From Adlercreutzia equolifaciens (GTDB lineage Bacteria > Actinomycetota > Coriobacteriia > Coriobacteriales > Eggerthellaceae), in contig NZ_JARFIK010000001.1 of assembly GCF_029076695.1 (NCBI RefSeq), forward strand, positions 1,054,001 to 1,118,000: DNA of 64,000 nt. Direction: 5' to 3'. A model generated the notes under the pieces. It did no database searches. It had not been told where the DNA came from and saw only the letters and a program-made list of their open reading frames with translations. Position 1 is the stretch's first letter. The number at the start of each line of letters is the position of its first letter. The translations under genes were made by a program, and so were the position numbers. Positions 27,401-35,615 of this stretch are shown in pieces.

Positions 27401-28311
27401 TCGATGAGACCCATGTGCTCACCCGCGAGAACATCCTCGAGCACACCGTGGACATTCCCAATCGCGAAGGGGAGACCGAGGCTATTGCCATCGGGAAGTT
27501 CGCCACGTTGGAGGAAAGCGAGGCGCCCACGGCCATCATGCACGAGAACTCCCAGAAGACCATGACGGTTACGGCGGAGGTGGAAGACGGCTACAACAAC
27601 GCGCTGCTGGCTCGCGACCTGCAGCAGAAGATCGACGAGATCGAACTGCCCCAGGGTTACTCGCTCTCCTTCGGCGGCGAGCTGGAGAACATCGATACCA
27701 TGCTCTCGCAGATGATGCTGTTGCTCATTGTGGGCTTCGTGCTCATCTATCTTATTATGGTTGCCCAGTTCCAGGGCTTGCTGTCGCCCTTCATCGTCAT
27801 GATGACGGTGCCGCTGGCCTTCACGGGTGGCTTCTTGGCCCTGTGGGCTGCCGGCGAGCAGCTGACCATGATGTCGCTGATGGGCTTCGCCATTCTCATG
27901 GGCACAGTGGTGAACAACGGCATCGTGTTCGTCGACTACGTGAACCAGCTGCGCATCGGTGGACTGGAGAAGCGCGATGCTTTGGTGGCAGCGGGTCAGA
28001 CGCGTATGCGCCCCATCCTCATGACGGCGCTTACCACTATTCTTGCCATGGTGCCGCTGGTGGTCAGCCAGGCCATTGGCGCTTCCATGGAGCGCGGCAT
28101 GGCGCTGGTGGTAGTGGGAGGCCTGGCCTACGCGACGCTGATGACGCTCTATATCGTGCCCATTCTGTACGACTTGTTCTACCGCAAGACGCCCACGGAA
28201 GTTGACCTGGGCGACGAGTCCATCGACGACGACCCCGGCGACGCCCAAGCCTTCCTTGAGGAGCTCCGCGGCAAGCACGCAGCCCTGCCGGGGAATGCCG
28301 CGGGCGCGTAA
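24424..28311 (+). CDS. RND efflux permease with a long coiled-coil insertion
   Basis: A 1295-residue pump of the AcrB/SwrC type, about 250 residues longer than usual. The first helix and porter subdomain occupy residues 1-190. Residues about 192-450 form a continuous heptad-rich coiled coil (strings of Glu, Ala, Gln, Leu such as EADLADAEDEIKAQQEKLA), after which the porter domain resumes (DNQWLLHVGD). Membrane helices 2-6 follow near 560-760, including the proton-relay-type segment ISLAIGMLVDNSVVVLENI; the second half repeats the layout with GFAILMGTVVNNGIVFVDYV. No membrane-fusion protein or outer-membrane channel gene is adjacent, so the insertion may replace the adaptor in this single-membrane organism. 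Start ATG 24424 follows GCAGGAGAC. Probably repressed by the divergent MarR protein. Confidence 0.9.
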   Translation: MLSRFSVKHPYIVVVAVIVCLLLGGVSLSNMKTDLLPDMDIPYLAVIVTEPGASAEKVETEITEPLESALATVSGVDGVMSQSASNVSMVFLEFEDGTDMDSAMVKVSSAVNQVQPLLPETAGAPNIMELSMDMMATSYVAAAYPEKNIYELSDFAEDTLLPRLERVNGVADVSVTGTVKQTVEVRLSDSKIEDVNNQLLASVNAELADAKSDIEKGEADLADAEDEIKAQQEKLASQETETTDQLGQAVSGLTLAVSSSTSKVSTLAAQLQALQAQGESLGGTVAALQEEVEGLPAEIEELGRQAQEAALAGDMEKAAALQAQAEEKGARLAAAAEELQAAAAQLQALPDQATELQAQLEKASGELETYQKQLAQAEAGSLTAASQFGSGSAQLAQALSATESGKTQLEQAREQYEDAREQAIKQANIDTLVDKDTLASIIKAQDFSMPAGYLGNADDDNQWLLHVGDNITSLEELEDLLLVTLDDVGDVRLADVADITVVDNAGDAYMSLNGGDGMLLSVFKSSTASTNEVSSAVREAVVDLQEEYPGLTLRVVGDQGSYIDLFIASILQSLLVGALLAVVVLALFLRDWKPTVLIAVSIPFSVLLALLIMYFTGVSINIMSLAGISLAIGMLVDNSVVVLENIYRLRSRGISAPRAAVQGAKQISGAVVASTLTTICVFVPIAFTTGMVNQMMMPFALSLTYVLVASLVVALTLVPALSRFAFRRQRVRRDGLFEKVKAAYGRSLAFFLRHKVLPLGLAVVLVVVSVAGVVNMGISMIPSMSGNTMEVMVTMPEGTEKDEAFALADEVMDAALAIPGVDTVAAIDGSTTVSMVSSAASDAGAEIFDLFAFYILMGDEVTTDTQVQDIMAQLSDATADLPCEVMADASASSMESMMGSGLSLTIVGDDQEVLNDISEEVMAKVAEVPGYTEIENGMEDADRELNLVVDEDALTGYGWTVAQLYQTLATELATDVTSSKLTLDGSTAEVHIIDETHVLTRENILEHTVDIPNREGETEAIAIGKFATLEESEAPTAIMHENSQKTMTVTAEVEDGYNNALLARDLQQKIDEIELPQGYSLSFGGELENIDTMLSQMMLLLIVGFVLIYLIMVAQFQGLLSPFIVMMTVPLAFTGGFLALWAAGEQLTMMSLMGFAILMGTVVNNGIVFVDYVNQLRIGGLEKRDALVAAGQTRMRPILMTALTTILAMVPLVVSQAIGASMERGMALVVVGGLAYATLMTLYIVPILYDLFYRKTPTEVDLGDESIDDDPGDAQAFLEELRGKHAALPGNAAGA

Positions 28312-28401
28312 CTGGGCTGCTGGGACGCGTAGCCGGGCTGCTTGCGCGGGAAGCTTGTGGGGTCCTGATCGCTGCCCGCTTCGTGCTGATCCCACCCGTC
28401 C

Positions 28402-28559
28402 GCGCGAGAGGGCGGCGCGCTTGTCGTCTGGCCACCCGCTCCGCTACTTCGCCTTCGGCTCAGGCGCTGCGCTCCCTCATGTTTTTATGGAGCGGCCTTC
28501 GGCCGCGGAAAAGACAGTGTTCAGAGAGGCCTGCCGACGAGTCCGCCGCCCTCCCGCGC
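28402..28559. repeat. Dispersed structured repeat, family 1, copy 1
   Basis: A 158-bp element bounded by 25-bp inverted arms (28402-28426 and 28535-28559, four mismatches). The core includes CTACTTCGCCTTCGGCTCAG, CTCCCTCATGTTTTTATGG and the hairpin GCGGCCTTCGGCCGC. An inverted copy lies at 35144-35299 with a nearly identical core but different, perfectly paired arms. It follows the RND pump gene. No coding potential is supported. Confidence 0.85.
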
Positions 28560-28974
28560 TACTCGTTGGGTTGCGCAAGGTTGTGGGTGCGGGAAAAGGT
28601 TCCAGAAGCGGCCCCTTTGATACCCTTTTGAGGGACGAAAAGGGGCCGCTTGGTTCCCTGTTCCAGTAAAAGGCCAGGTGGGAGAGATGACTTGGGGAAG
28701 AGGAGGGAACCAAACAGCTGGATTTGGGAACCTTCCATCCATCGATGCGCCTTTTGCGGTTGTTGCGCGCAGGCTCCCGTTTGTCCCCTCTCCCCGTGCT
28801 GCTACCTTGGCCTTTCATGTCAAAAACGGCCGCTTGGTAAGAGCGCTTGGGCGGGGGTCAACGGTCTGCGCCCTGCATGTCCGCGTTCCGTTCGGCAGCG
28901 GGTTGCTGACAGTTGGGGCCCAGGTCGGGAAGTTCCCTATAATGGAAGAAAACCCGCGCGATGTGAGGATGACC
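28560..28974 (+). promoter_or_regulatory. Leader and promoter region of the Ski2-like helicase gene
   Basis: This gene-free stretch holds a strong nested hairpin (AAGCGGCCCCTTT at 28606-28618 with AAAGGGGCCGCTT at 28639-28651, inner CCCT/AGGG) and a -10-like TATAAT at 28938-28943 with a poor -35 (TTGGGG, 19 bases upstream). The hairpin has no T-tract of note and lies some 290 bases before the promoter, so it probably belongs to the end of the preceding transcript. Confidence 0.55.
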
Positions 28975-31647
28975 ATGGCTGTGCCTGTTGAGAACGCTCC
29001 TGAATCTGAAACTTACGAACTGCCCGAGGACTTCGAGGGCGAAGCCGGCGATGCCGCTACCGACGTTGCCGCGCCGGTCGGCGCCGCGCCCGTCGATCCC
29101 TTCGAGCCCGGCTCGCTGGGTTGGATGCTGCCCTGGGCGGAAACGGGCGAGGGCGACCTGATGACGCCCGACGAGGCGCTCGAGACGTTCCTGGCGTGGG
29201 TCGATTCCCGCGGCATGGAGCTGTGGCCTCATCAGGAAGACGCGCTCATGGACTTGGCCGTGGGCGACTCGGTCATTCTGGGCACGCCCACCGGCTCGGG
29301 CAAGTCCATGGTGGCGCTGGGCCTGTGCTTTATGGCCATTGCCACGGGGCGCACGGCTTACTACACGGCGCCCATCAAGGCCCTCGTGTCCGAGAAGTTC
29401 TTCGACATGGTAGACGTGCTCGGCCGCGACAACGTGGGCATGATCACGGGCGACTCCACCATCAACACCGAGGCGCCGGTCATCTGCTGCACGGCGGAAA
29501 TTCTCGCGAACCAAGCGCTGCGCGAAGGCCCGGCGTCGAAGGTGGGCTGCGTCATCATGGATGAGTTCCATTTCTACGCCGATCCCGATCGCGGCTGGGC
29601 CTGGCAGGTACCGCTGCTGACCCTCCCGAATGCCCAGTTTCTGCTGATGAGCGCCACGTTGGGCGATATCACCGACATCGCCACCGCCCTTGAGGAGCGC
29701 ACGGGCCGTCCCGTCGACCGCATCACCGATGCCCCGCGTCCCGTGCCGCTGTCCTACGACTACACCTTCGAAACCCTGGAGGCCACGGTCGAGTTGGGCT
29801 TGCGAGCCGGCGAAGCACCCATGTACATCGTGCACTTCTCCCAAGACGAGGCGCTGAAGAACGCTCGGGCTCTGGCCAGCTACGGCGTGTCGGACAAGGC
29901 GCAGCGCGAAGCCATCAAGGAGGCCATGAAGGGCACGAAGTTCACCACGCCCTTCGGTAAGATACTGCAGCGGCTGCTGGCCGCTGGCGTGGGCGTTCAT
30001 CATGCGGGCATGCTGCCGCGCTATCGTTTGCTGGTGGAGCGTCTGGCCCAGCAGGGGCTGCTGCCCGTCATCTGCGGCACCGACACGCTGGGTGTGGGCA
30101 TCAACGTGCCCATCCACACCGTGGTGCTCACGCAGCTTACGAAGTTCGACGGTCAGAAAATGCGCAAGCTGCGCAGCCGCGAGTTCCATCAAATTGTGGG
30201 CCGTGCCGGACGCGCCGGCTTCGATACCGAGGGTATGGTTATCGCGCTGGCACCGGAGCATGAGATCGAGAACCACAAGGCCGTGCTGAAGGCGGGCGAC
30301 GACCCCAAGAAGCTGCGCAAGATCAAGAAGAAGCAGCCGCCCGAGGGCTTTGTCAGCTGGAACAAGCAAACCTTCGAGCGCCTCATCGAGAAGCCGCCCG
30401 AGAAGCTGACGCCGCGCATGCGCATCACCCATTCCATGGTGCTGGCTGTGGTGTCCCGCGGGGGCGATGCCTGGAAGAACGTGCATCAGCTGATTGCCGA
30501 CTCGGCCCAGACGCCCGAGGAGAAGATCAAGCTGAATGCCCGCGCCGACGAGATTTTCGGCACGCTCATCGAGGCCGGCGTAGTGGTGCGCGAAGAAGCC
30601 GAGGACGGCAGCCCCAGCTACGTGCTGACGGTCGACCTGCCCGAGGACTTCGCCCTCGATCAGCCGCTATCGCCCTTCCTGTTGGCGGCCCTCGACCTGC
30701 TGGATCCTGAGAGCGACACCTATGCCCTGGACGTCATTTCCCTGGTAGAGGCCACGCTGGAGAATCCCGCGAAGGTGCTGCGCGCCCAAGAGCGCAAGGC
30801 TCGCGACGCGGCCATGGCCGCTATGAAGGCTGACGGCGTGGACTACGAGGAGCGCTTGGAGCGCCTGGCAGAAATCACCTATCCGAAGCCGCTGGAGGAC
30901 CTGCTGGCCCAGGCCTTCGACCTGTACTGCCAAAGCGTGCCGTGGGCGCGCGATTACGAGCTGCTGCCCAAGAGCGTGCTGCGCGACATGGTGGAGACGG
31001 CCAGCGATTTCAAAACCTACATCGGCCGCTATGGCATTGCGAAATCCGAGGGCACGCTGCTGCGCTACCTCTCCGACGCCTTCCGCGTGCTGGTGCGCAC
31101 GCTGCCGCCCGACACCATGAACGATTCGTTGCGCGACATTGTGGCCTGGCTCGGCTTCATGGTGCGCACCACCGACTCCTCGCTGGTGGATGCCTGGGCC
31201 AGTGCCGGCGATTTGCCCGAGGCCGGAGCGCCCCCGGTGGCGCCCGACGCGGTGGTGGCCGACCGTCACGGCATGGAGGTTATGGTGCGCAACGCGCTGT
31301 TTGCCCGCGTGCGTCTGGCTGCGCTCGAGCGCACGCGCGAACTGGGCAACCTGGACGAAGAATGGGGCATGGGCGAGCGCGCCTGGAACGCCGCCTTGGA
31401 CGACTACTTCGCCGAGCACAACGAAATCCGTCTGGACGGCGACGCCCGCAGCGCCGCGTATCTGACCATCGACGAGGGGCCGGAGCAGAAGGAGCATCGG
31501 TGGCACGTGCGCCAAATCTTCCTGGACGAGAACGCCGACGGCGACTTCCGCATCGAAGCCGATGTCGACCTGGACGCCACCCAGGAGCAGGGCGAAGTCA
31601 TCTTCAAGAACTACCGCGTCGGGTTTGTAGAGGATTTGACGAACTAG
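28975..31647 (+). CDS. DEAD/DEAH-box helicase, Ski2/Mtr4-like with DUF3516-type C-terminus
   Basis: An 890-residue superfamily 2 helicase. Motif I is GTPTGSGKS (about residue 102), motif II is MDEFHFY (about 195), motif III SAT, and the second RecA domain ends with QIVGRAGRAGFDTEGM. The C-terminal half is a long helical region found in actinobacterial relatives. The family works on RNA. Start ATG 28975 is chosen because GAGG lies six bases upstream and a TATAAT promoter element is 32 bases further up; the longer open frame would begin before that promoter. Its stop overlaps the stop of the convergent LuxR gene by four bases. Confidence 0.85.
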   Translation: MAVPVENAPESETYELPEDFEGEAGDAATDVAAPVGAAPVDPFEPGSLGWMLPWAETGEGDLMTPDEALETFLAWVDSRGMELWPHQEDALMDLAVGDSVILGTPTGSGKSMVALGLCFMAIATGRTAYYTAPIKALVSEKFFDMVDVLGRDNVGMITGDSTINTEAPVICCTAEILANQALREGPASKVGCVIMDEFHFYADPDRGWAWQVPLLTLPNAQFLLMSATLGDITDIATALEERTGRPVDRITDAPRPVPLSYDYTFETLEATVELGLRAGEAPMYIVHFSQDEALKNARALASYGVSDKAQREAIKEAMKGTKFTTPFGKILQRLLAAGVGVHHAGMLPRYRLLVERLAQQGLLPVICGTDTLGVGINVPIHTVVLTQLTKFDGQKMRKLRSREFHQIVGRAGRAGFDTEGMVIALAPEHEIENHKAVLKAGDDPKKLRKIKKKQPPEGFVSWNKQTFERLIEKPPEKLTPRMRITHSMVLAVVSRGGDAWKNVHQLIADSAQTPEEKIKLNARADEIFGTLIEAGVVVREEAEDGSPSYVLTVDLPEDFALDQPLSPFLLAALDLLDPESDTYALDVISLVEATLENPAKVLRAQERKARDAAMAAMKADGVDYEERLERLAEITYPKPLEDLLAQAFDLYCQSVPWARDYELLPKSVLRDMVETASDFKTYIGRYGIAKSEGTLLRYLSDAFRVLVRTLPPDTMNDSLRDIVAWLGFMVRTTDSSLVDAWASAGDLPEAGAPPVAPDAVVADRHGMEVMVRNALFARVRLAALERTRELGNLDEEWGMGERAWNAALDDYFAEHNEIRLDGDARSAAYLTIDEGPEQKEHRWHVRQIFLDENADGDFRIEADVDLDATQEQGEVIFKNYRVGFVEDLTN

Positions 31648-33050
31648 GAGAGGTTCTCCAGACCAAGAAACAGGTATAGCTCCTGCCTACTATGAACGCC
31701 CAATTTTTTATAAATATTGTGGGTGTGCGTCTTCACCGTAGCGAGGCTTACCACCAGATCGTCGCTAATTTGCACTAACGTTTTTCTTTGGGCGAGGAGA
31801 AGGAGTACGTCTCCCTCGCGTTTAGTCAGAGAGCACTGCATGGCAACTGATGTGCAGGTTTCGGTAAGTATGGCGTAATAGCGTGCTGGATCGATGTACT
31901 GCGCCTTCGCTGGGTCGGCGTTTCTCTCGAGGCTTCCGTCTCTAAGGGGCGAAAGATAGACGAACGCGATGGCTCCTAATCCTGCGAGTAGGACGAGGGG
32001 CAAAGCATGCACGCCAGGCCCTACCGTGCCCGAGAAGGCTTCCCCTAGAAAAGCGGCGAGCTGCTCTGCAAGATAGGCAAGCGAGAAAACAAGGACTGGG
32101 TTGTTCCCTCTTCTCTGACAGAGATTGCAAAGTACGGTGAAGAAAAACGTTGAGAAGGTCATATAGGAAGCGTCGAGAAGAATCGAGGCGATTTCATAGG
32201 AGCGCCCGACTCCTATCGCGAAAACTATAATCGCTAGTTCCAGAATGGCGAGCGATGCATCATAGAGCTGCTTGATGCGAACGATCCTTCCGTTGACCGC
32301 AAGGGCGATTGAGGTAACTGCAATGGCGACGAAGAGCCCGAAGTAGGAAACACTAGCTACGGGTATGGGGGCAAAGCCTTGTAGCGTTTGGATGGTAAAG
32401 ATGATAAGCGAATAAATAAGCAGCAGTCGCGCAATAGGAAAGAAACTGTGCGGCTCGATTTTCCCCATCTCTTCTGGGGGTGGGATAACCGTAGGAGTTT
32501 TGCGCCAAAGCGCAGTAGAGGATTTCCGGGTGAGGCAGAGGGCGATTGCGAGGGGCGCAATGCAGGATATGGCAAGTGGCGGGAGCAAAGTTGAGAGCGC
32601 TCGCAGTATGCCAACAAAAAACTGCCAGGCAATGAGCGTTAAAAGGCAGTCAACGAGAGGGAGCCCCGCAAGCGCTTTGAGGCACGAGATGAGCAGAGAA
32701 GCTTGGCAAAGCGCCGTTATGCAAAGGCAAGCGAAGGGCAGAAATCCCCAGGGATTCTCTGGCCATAATGAGAATATCCAGGCGCCAAAAAAGCCGAGAA
32801 AACACAGTGAGCAGGAGGTAAAGACGAACGCCCTGCTGCTGAGGAAAGTGCTGGCTTGACGGTGAAACAGAGCCAAGACGCCGAACGCGAGTGACGTTAC
32901 AAGGAGATGGGGATATTGAGAAAAGGATATGAGCGAAGCGAATCCCGCCGGAATTGCAGCAGAGGGGTCGAGCATCCAGGCGCAAGCGAAAGCTAGAGCG
33001 AGAGCAAAAGGCACGTTGCGTATCTGGTTTATCGTCACTGCTTTGGCCAC
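31644..33050 (-). CDS. LuxR-family regulator with multi-helix membrane N-terminus
   Basis: A 468-residue protein of the same design as the regulator at 10138-11724: about 12 membrane segments up to residue 370, then a LuxR/GerE helix-turn-helix (LTKREGDVLLLLAQRKT, SLATVKTHTHNIYKK). Start is GTG 33050 behind CGGGAGGT. It is divergent from the flavin reductase at 33397 across 346 bases, the expected regulator-target layout. The gene and its partner are visibly AT-richer than the surrounding genes, with many A- or T-ending codons, which suggests horizontal arrival as a pair. Confidence 0.86.
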   Translation of the reverse strand: MAKAVTINQIRNVPFALALAFACAWMLDPSAAIPAGFASLISFSQYPHLLVTSLAFGVLALFHRQASTFLSSRAFVFTSCSLCFLGFFGAWIFSLWPENPWGFLPFACLCITALCQASLLISCLKALAGLPLVDCLLTLIAWQFFVGILRALSTLLPPLAISCIAPLAIALCLTRKSSTALWRKTPTVIPPPEEMGKIEPHSFFPIARLLLIYSLIIFTIQTLQGFAPIPVASVSYFGLFVAIAVTSIALAVNGRIVRIKQLYDASLAILELAIIVFAIGVGRSYEIASILLDASYMTFSTFFFTVLCNLCQRRGNNPVLVFSLAYLAEQLAAFLGEAFSGTVGPGVHALPLVLLAGLGAIAFVYLSPLRDGSLERNADPAKAQYIDPARYYAILTETCTSVAMQCSLTKREGDVLLLLAQRKTLVQISDDLVVSLATVKTHTHNIYKKLGVHSRQELYLFLGLENLS

Positions 33051-33396
33051 GTTCGACCTCCCGAGTGGTTTCGCATCATAGAACTGCCTTTCGACCTATT
33101 TTATATCGTTTAAGCATGGAGAACGCGAGGGGGAATCGCACTTTGAGGAAGTGGAGTGCGGAGGCGAAGGGTGGCTTGAAGTGCGTAATGTGCCTCATCA
33201 ACCGTTTTTTCAACCCTTTCGCGCCTGCAATCAACCTCAATCTGCACTCTCAAAATCCAACACCTGCGTTTTTATACCTAAGTGCGATTTGGAATAAGCG
33301 CTGTCAACGTTTTTCGCCGATAGGCAAATTGGGCGATAGCTTATGAGCCCAAAATCGCGCATGCGATAAACCAGTTAGGAAAGAGGAGGGTCAACA
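33051..33396. promoter_or_regulatory. Divergent control region of regulator and flavin reductase
   Basis: An AT-rich 346-base spacer. A small inverted repeat ATCGC-GCAT-GCGAT lies at 33354-33367, and two similar strings, CGCCGATAG (33316) and GGGCGATAG (33331), precede it. These are possible regulator or promoter elements for the reductase gene. No open frame with a ribosome binding site is present. Confidence 0.4.
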
Positions 33397-35061
33397 ATGG
33401 GCAAGGGAATATCGCGCAGAGATTTTATTGTTGGGGGCGGAGTGTTTGGTGCGAGTGTGGCAGCGGTCGGCCTCGCGGGGTGTGCTCCTTCGAATGGCGG
33501 TTTGCCGTCCACTGGCGCCGATGCATCGGGCACCAGTGCGAATAAGGGCGAGGATCGCCCTCTTTCTTCGCGACTTGTCGAAGTGGATGAAAGGGATGTG
33601 ACTCGCACTGAGGAATGCGATGTTGTGGTGTGCGGTTCGGGATCCGCTGGAACCTATGCCGCGATTAGAGCAGCTGAGCTTGGTGCTCGTGTAATCTGGC
33701 TCGAGAAGACAAATCTCAAGGGAGGAACTTCAACGGTGACGGAGGGCACGCTTGCGTACAACACTCAAGAACAGCTTGACGCGCAGGGGCCCGCAGACTT
33801 GCAGGCTGAGTTCGAAGCTTACATGCAGTGGCACAATTGGGGTGCTTATGCACCGGGGATTTGGTGCTACCTGGACAATTCTGGAGAAGCTCTCGATTGG
33901 GCTATAAGCCATGGGGCTTCGATGTCGACTGGTGGTCAGGGCTCCCTTCTGAGCTGTTTTGACGAGGCAGGAAATTGGACAAACAACGGCGAAGGTATGC
34001 TCAAGCCGCTTTGGGCCTATGGGGAGACGCTCGATAATTTGGATTTTCGCCTAGAGTCTCCTGCCGTGAATATCATTCTCGATGACGAGGGGGTTGGGGG
34101 CGTTTACGCAAAAAGCGGAGACGATCTCGTGCGTATTAATGCAAAAGCGACGGTGCTCGCTACGGGTGGATTCGGGAAAAACCCGGAAATGTGCGCCGAG
34201 CGGCTTCGCGTTCCTAGTGAACGAGTTGTATTTCTGGGGTTTGATGGTCAAGATGGTGACGGTATTAATATGGCGCTGACAGCAGGTGCGTTGCCCCAGG
34301 CGCCGTCTGCAGTAATGTATGGACTTTCGAAGGCGTGCGGAGAAAGCTGGAGTAGCATGCTGTCGATTTTCACTCAGTGGCCGCCCGCTTATCGGTATCC
34401 GCTAGAAATAGGCAAAACGCTCCCCATGGTCAATCAGAGCGGCAAGCGCTTCTACAATGAGACGCTTGCGGAAGACGCCGATACCTCCCGTCTCAACACG
34501 GCAATCGCTTCTCAGTCGAAGGTCTTTACGTTGTTTGATGAGGCGCATGTTGAGGCCTATGAGGGCGAGGATAAGCTTAATAAGTTCGTTGCCTTCATGG
34601 GTGTTGGGAGCGGAGAGTTTCGATCTTTGGTTGAAAGCAGCGACTTTGTTTGGAAGGCCGATAGCTTTGAGGAGCTTGCTGAACTCATGGGGGTTGATCC
34701 AAAGGCGTTGGTTGAAACGGTGGAAGACTACAATAATAGGGCAAAGGGGGGTGGCTCTCGTGACCCCCTCGGAGCTGATCCTGCGCTTATGACGCCGTTA
34801 GAGAAGAAGCCGTTTTATGCGGTTCAAGTCGAGGCTTGCGCCTATAGTACCTGTGGTGGCGTGCGGGGAGATTACGAGGCGCGAGCGATTGGTCACGACG
34901 ATCTCCCCATCAAGGGCTTGTTTGTGTGCGGCATTGACAATGGTTCCATGCAGTTTAACGACTATCCCTATGGGTTGCATGGTGGATCGGGGCAAGGTGC
35001 TGCTTGTACGACAGGATATGTTGCTGCAAACGCAGCTTGCAAAGATTTAGGTCTGGCCTAG
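33397..35061 (+). CDS. Tat-exported FAD-dependent reductase, fumarate reductase flavoprotein-like
   Basis: A 554-residue exported flavoprotein: Tat motif SRRDFIVGGG, lipobox-like GLAGC, FAD motif VVCGSGSAGTYAA and family block KGGTSTVTEGTLAYN. The FAD-closing end reads LPIKGLFVCGIDNGSMQFND, followed by YPYGLHGGSGQGAA. As in the first flavin reductase, the catalytic region after GLFVCG departs from fumarate reductase, and no haem or FMN domain is fused. Start ATG 33397 has GAGGAGGG upstream. Likely role: reduction of a dietary or host-derived unsaturated or oxygenated compound as an electron acceptor, induced through the divergent LuxR protein; the substrate is unknown. Confidence 0.85.
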   Translation: MGKGISRRDFIVGGGVFGASVAAVGLAGCAPSNGGLPSTGADASGTSANKGEDRPLSSRLVEVDERDVTRTEECDVVVCGSGSAGTYAAIRAAELGARVIWLEKTNLKGGTSTVTEGTLAYNTQEQLDAQGPADLQAEFEAYMQWHNWGAYAPGIWCYLDNSGEALDWAISHGASMSTGGQGSLLSCFDEAGNWTNNGEGMLKPLWAYGETLDNLDFRLESPAVNIILDDEGVGGVYAKSGDDLVRINAKATVLATGGFGKNPEMCAERLRVPSERVVFLGFDGQDGDGINMALTAGALPQAPSAVMYGLSKACGESWSSMLSIFTQWPPAYRYPLEIGKTLPMVNQSGKRFYNETLAEDADTSRLNTAIASQSKVFTLFDEAHVEAYEGEDKLNKFVAFMGVGSGEFRSLVESSDFVWKADSFEELAELMGVDPKALVETVEDYNNRAKGGGSRDPLGADPALMTPLEKKPFYAVQVEACAYSTCGGVRGDYEARAIGHDDLPIKGLFVCGIDNGSMQFNDYPYGLHGGSGQGAACTTGYVAANAACKDLGLA

Positions 35062-35143
35062 TAATCATTCGAAGGCGACCCTCGATTCCTCTGCTGCGGC
35101 ATGGAGATCGAGGGTCGCCTTAAGGCGCCAGTACTATGTGGTA

Positions 35144-35299
35144 GCGCGGGAGGGGCCGGGCCCGTCGGCAGGCCTCTCTGAACGCCGTCTTTTCCGCGGC
35201 CAAAGGCCGCTCCATAAAAACATGAGGGAGCGCAGCGCCTGAGCCGAAGGCGAAGTAGCGAAGCGGGTGGCCAGACGACGGGCCCGGCCCCTCCCGCGC
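35144..35299. repeat. Dispersed structured repeat, family 1, copy 2
   Basis: A 156-bp element in the opposite orientation to copy 1 at 28402-28559. Its outer arms (35144-35167 and 35276-35299) are perfectly complementary over 24 bp, but their middle (GGGGCCGGGCCC) differs from the arms of copy 1. The core, with its GCGGCCAAAGGCCGC hairpin, is almost identical to that of copy 1. Confidence 0.87.
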
Positions 35300-35368
35300 G
35301 GACAGACGGTGTGCTCCTGCCGCTGGCGGCACGTTCTGCGCCGCATGAAACGTTGGGCGAATTAGTTA

Positions 35369-35397
35369 TTGATTGATAGCGTGTCAGGGCGCATAAT
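35369..35397 (+). promoter_or_regulatory. Housekeeping promoter for the riboswitch and symporter
   Basis: TTGATT (35369-35374), a 17-base spacer and CATAAT (35392-35397), about 70 bases before the glycine aptamer. The spacing is ideal for the primary sigma factor. Confidence 0.65.
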
Positions 35398-35467
35398 AGG
35401 GCGGCATTATTTCTGTGATGTCTTCGGGACGGAGCGCTGTGGGGCGTCCGAACCGGAGGCGGAGAAA

Positions 35468-35552
35468 ACTCTGGAGAACTCTTAAGTGAGTGCCGAAGGT
35501 GCAAGGCCCGCTGCAAGCGGCGCCGAATCTCTCAGGCAAACGGACAGAGCGA
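35468..35552 (+). ncRNA. Glycine riboswitch
   Basis: The conserved glycine-aptamer strings occur in order: CTCTGGAGA, then GCCGAAGGTGCAA, then GCCGAATCTCTCAGGCAAA and GGACAGAG. One aptamer is evident; an upstream helix (GGACG/CGTCC at about 35428-35450) may form the remnant of a second domain or a support stem. A short hairpin GCCCT/AGGGC (35558-35573) follows before the start of the symporter gene and may be the expression platform. A glycine sensor ahead of an AGCS symporter is a common arrangement. Confidence 0.9.
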
Positions 35553-35615
35553 GTGCGGCCCTCTCTTAAGGGCGCGTTCTCCCGAGTTTTCGCGTAAGAC
35601 GAAGAAGGGAAGAAC

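Noticed and set aside
28678-28974. Longer N-terminus for the Ski2-like helicase
   Set aside because: The extension lacks similarity to the family, and a TATAAT element plus a ribosome site lie inside it.
28402-35299. Calling the two family 1 repeats ends of a composite transposon
   Set aside because: They are in inverted orientation around 6.6 kb, but the enclosed genes include a core helicase and regulator/reductase genes and no transposase; nothing shows they moved together.
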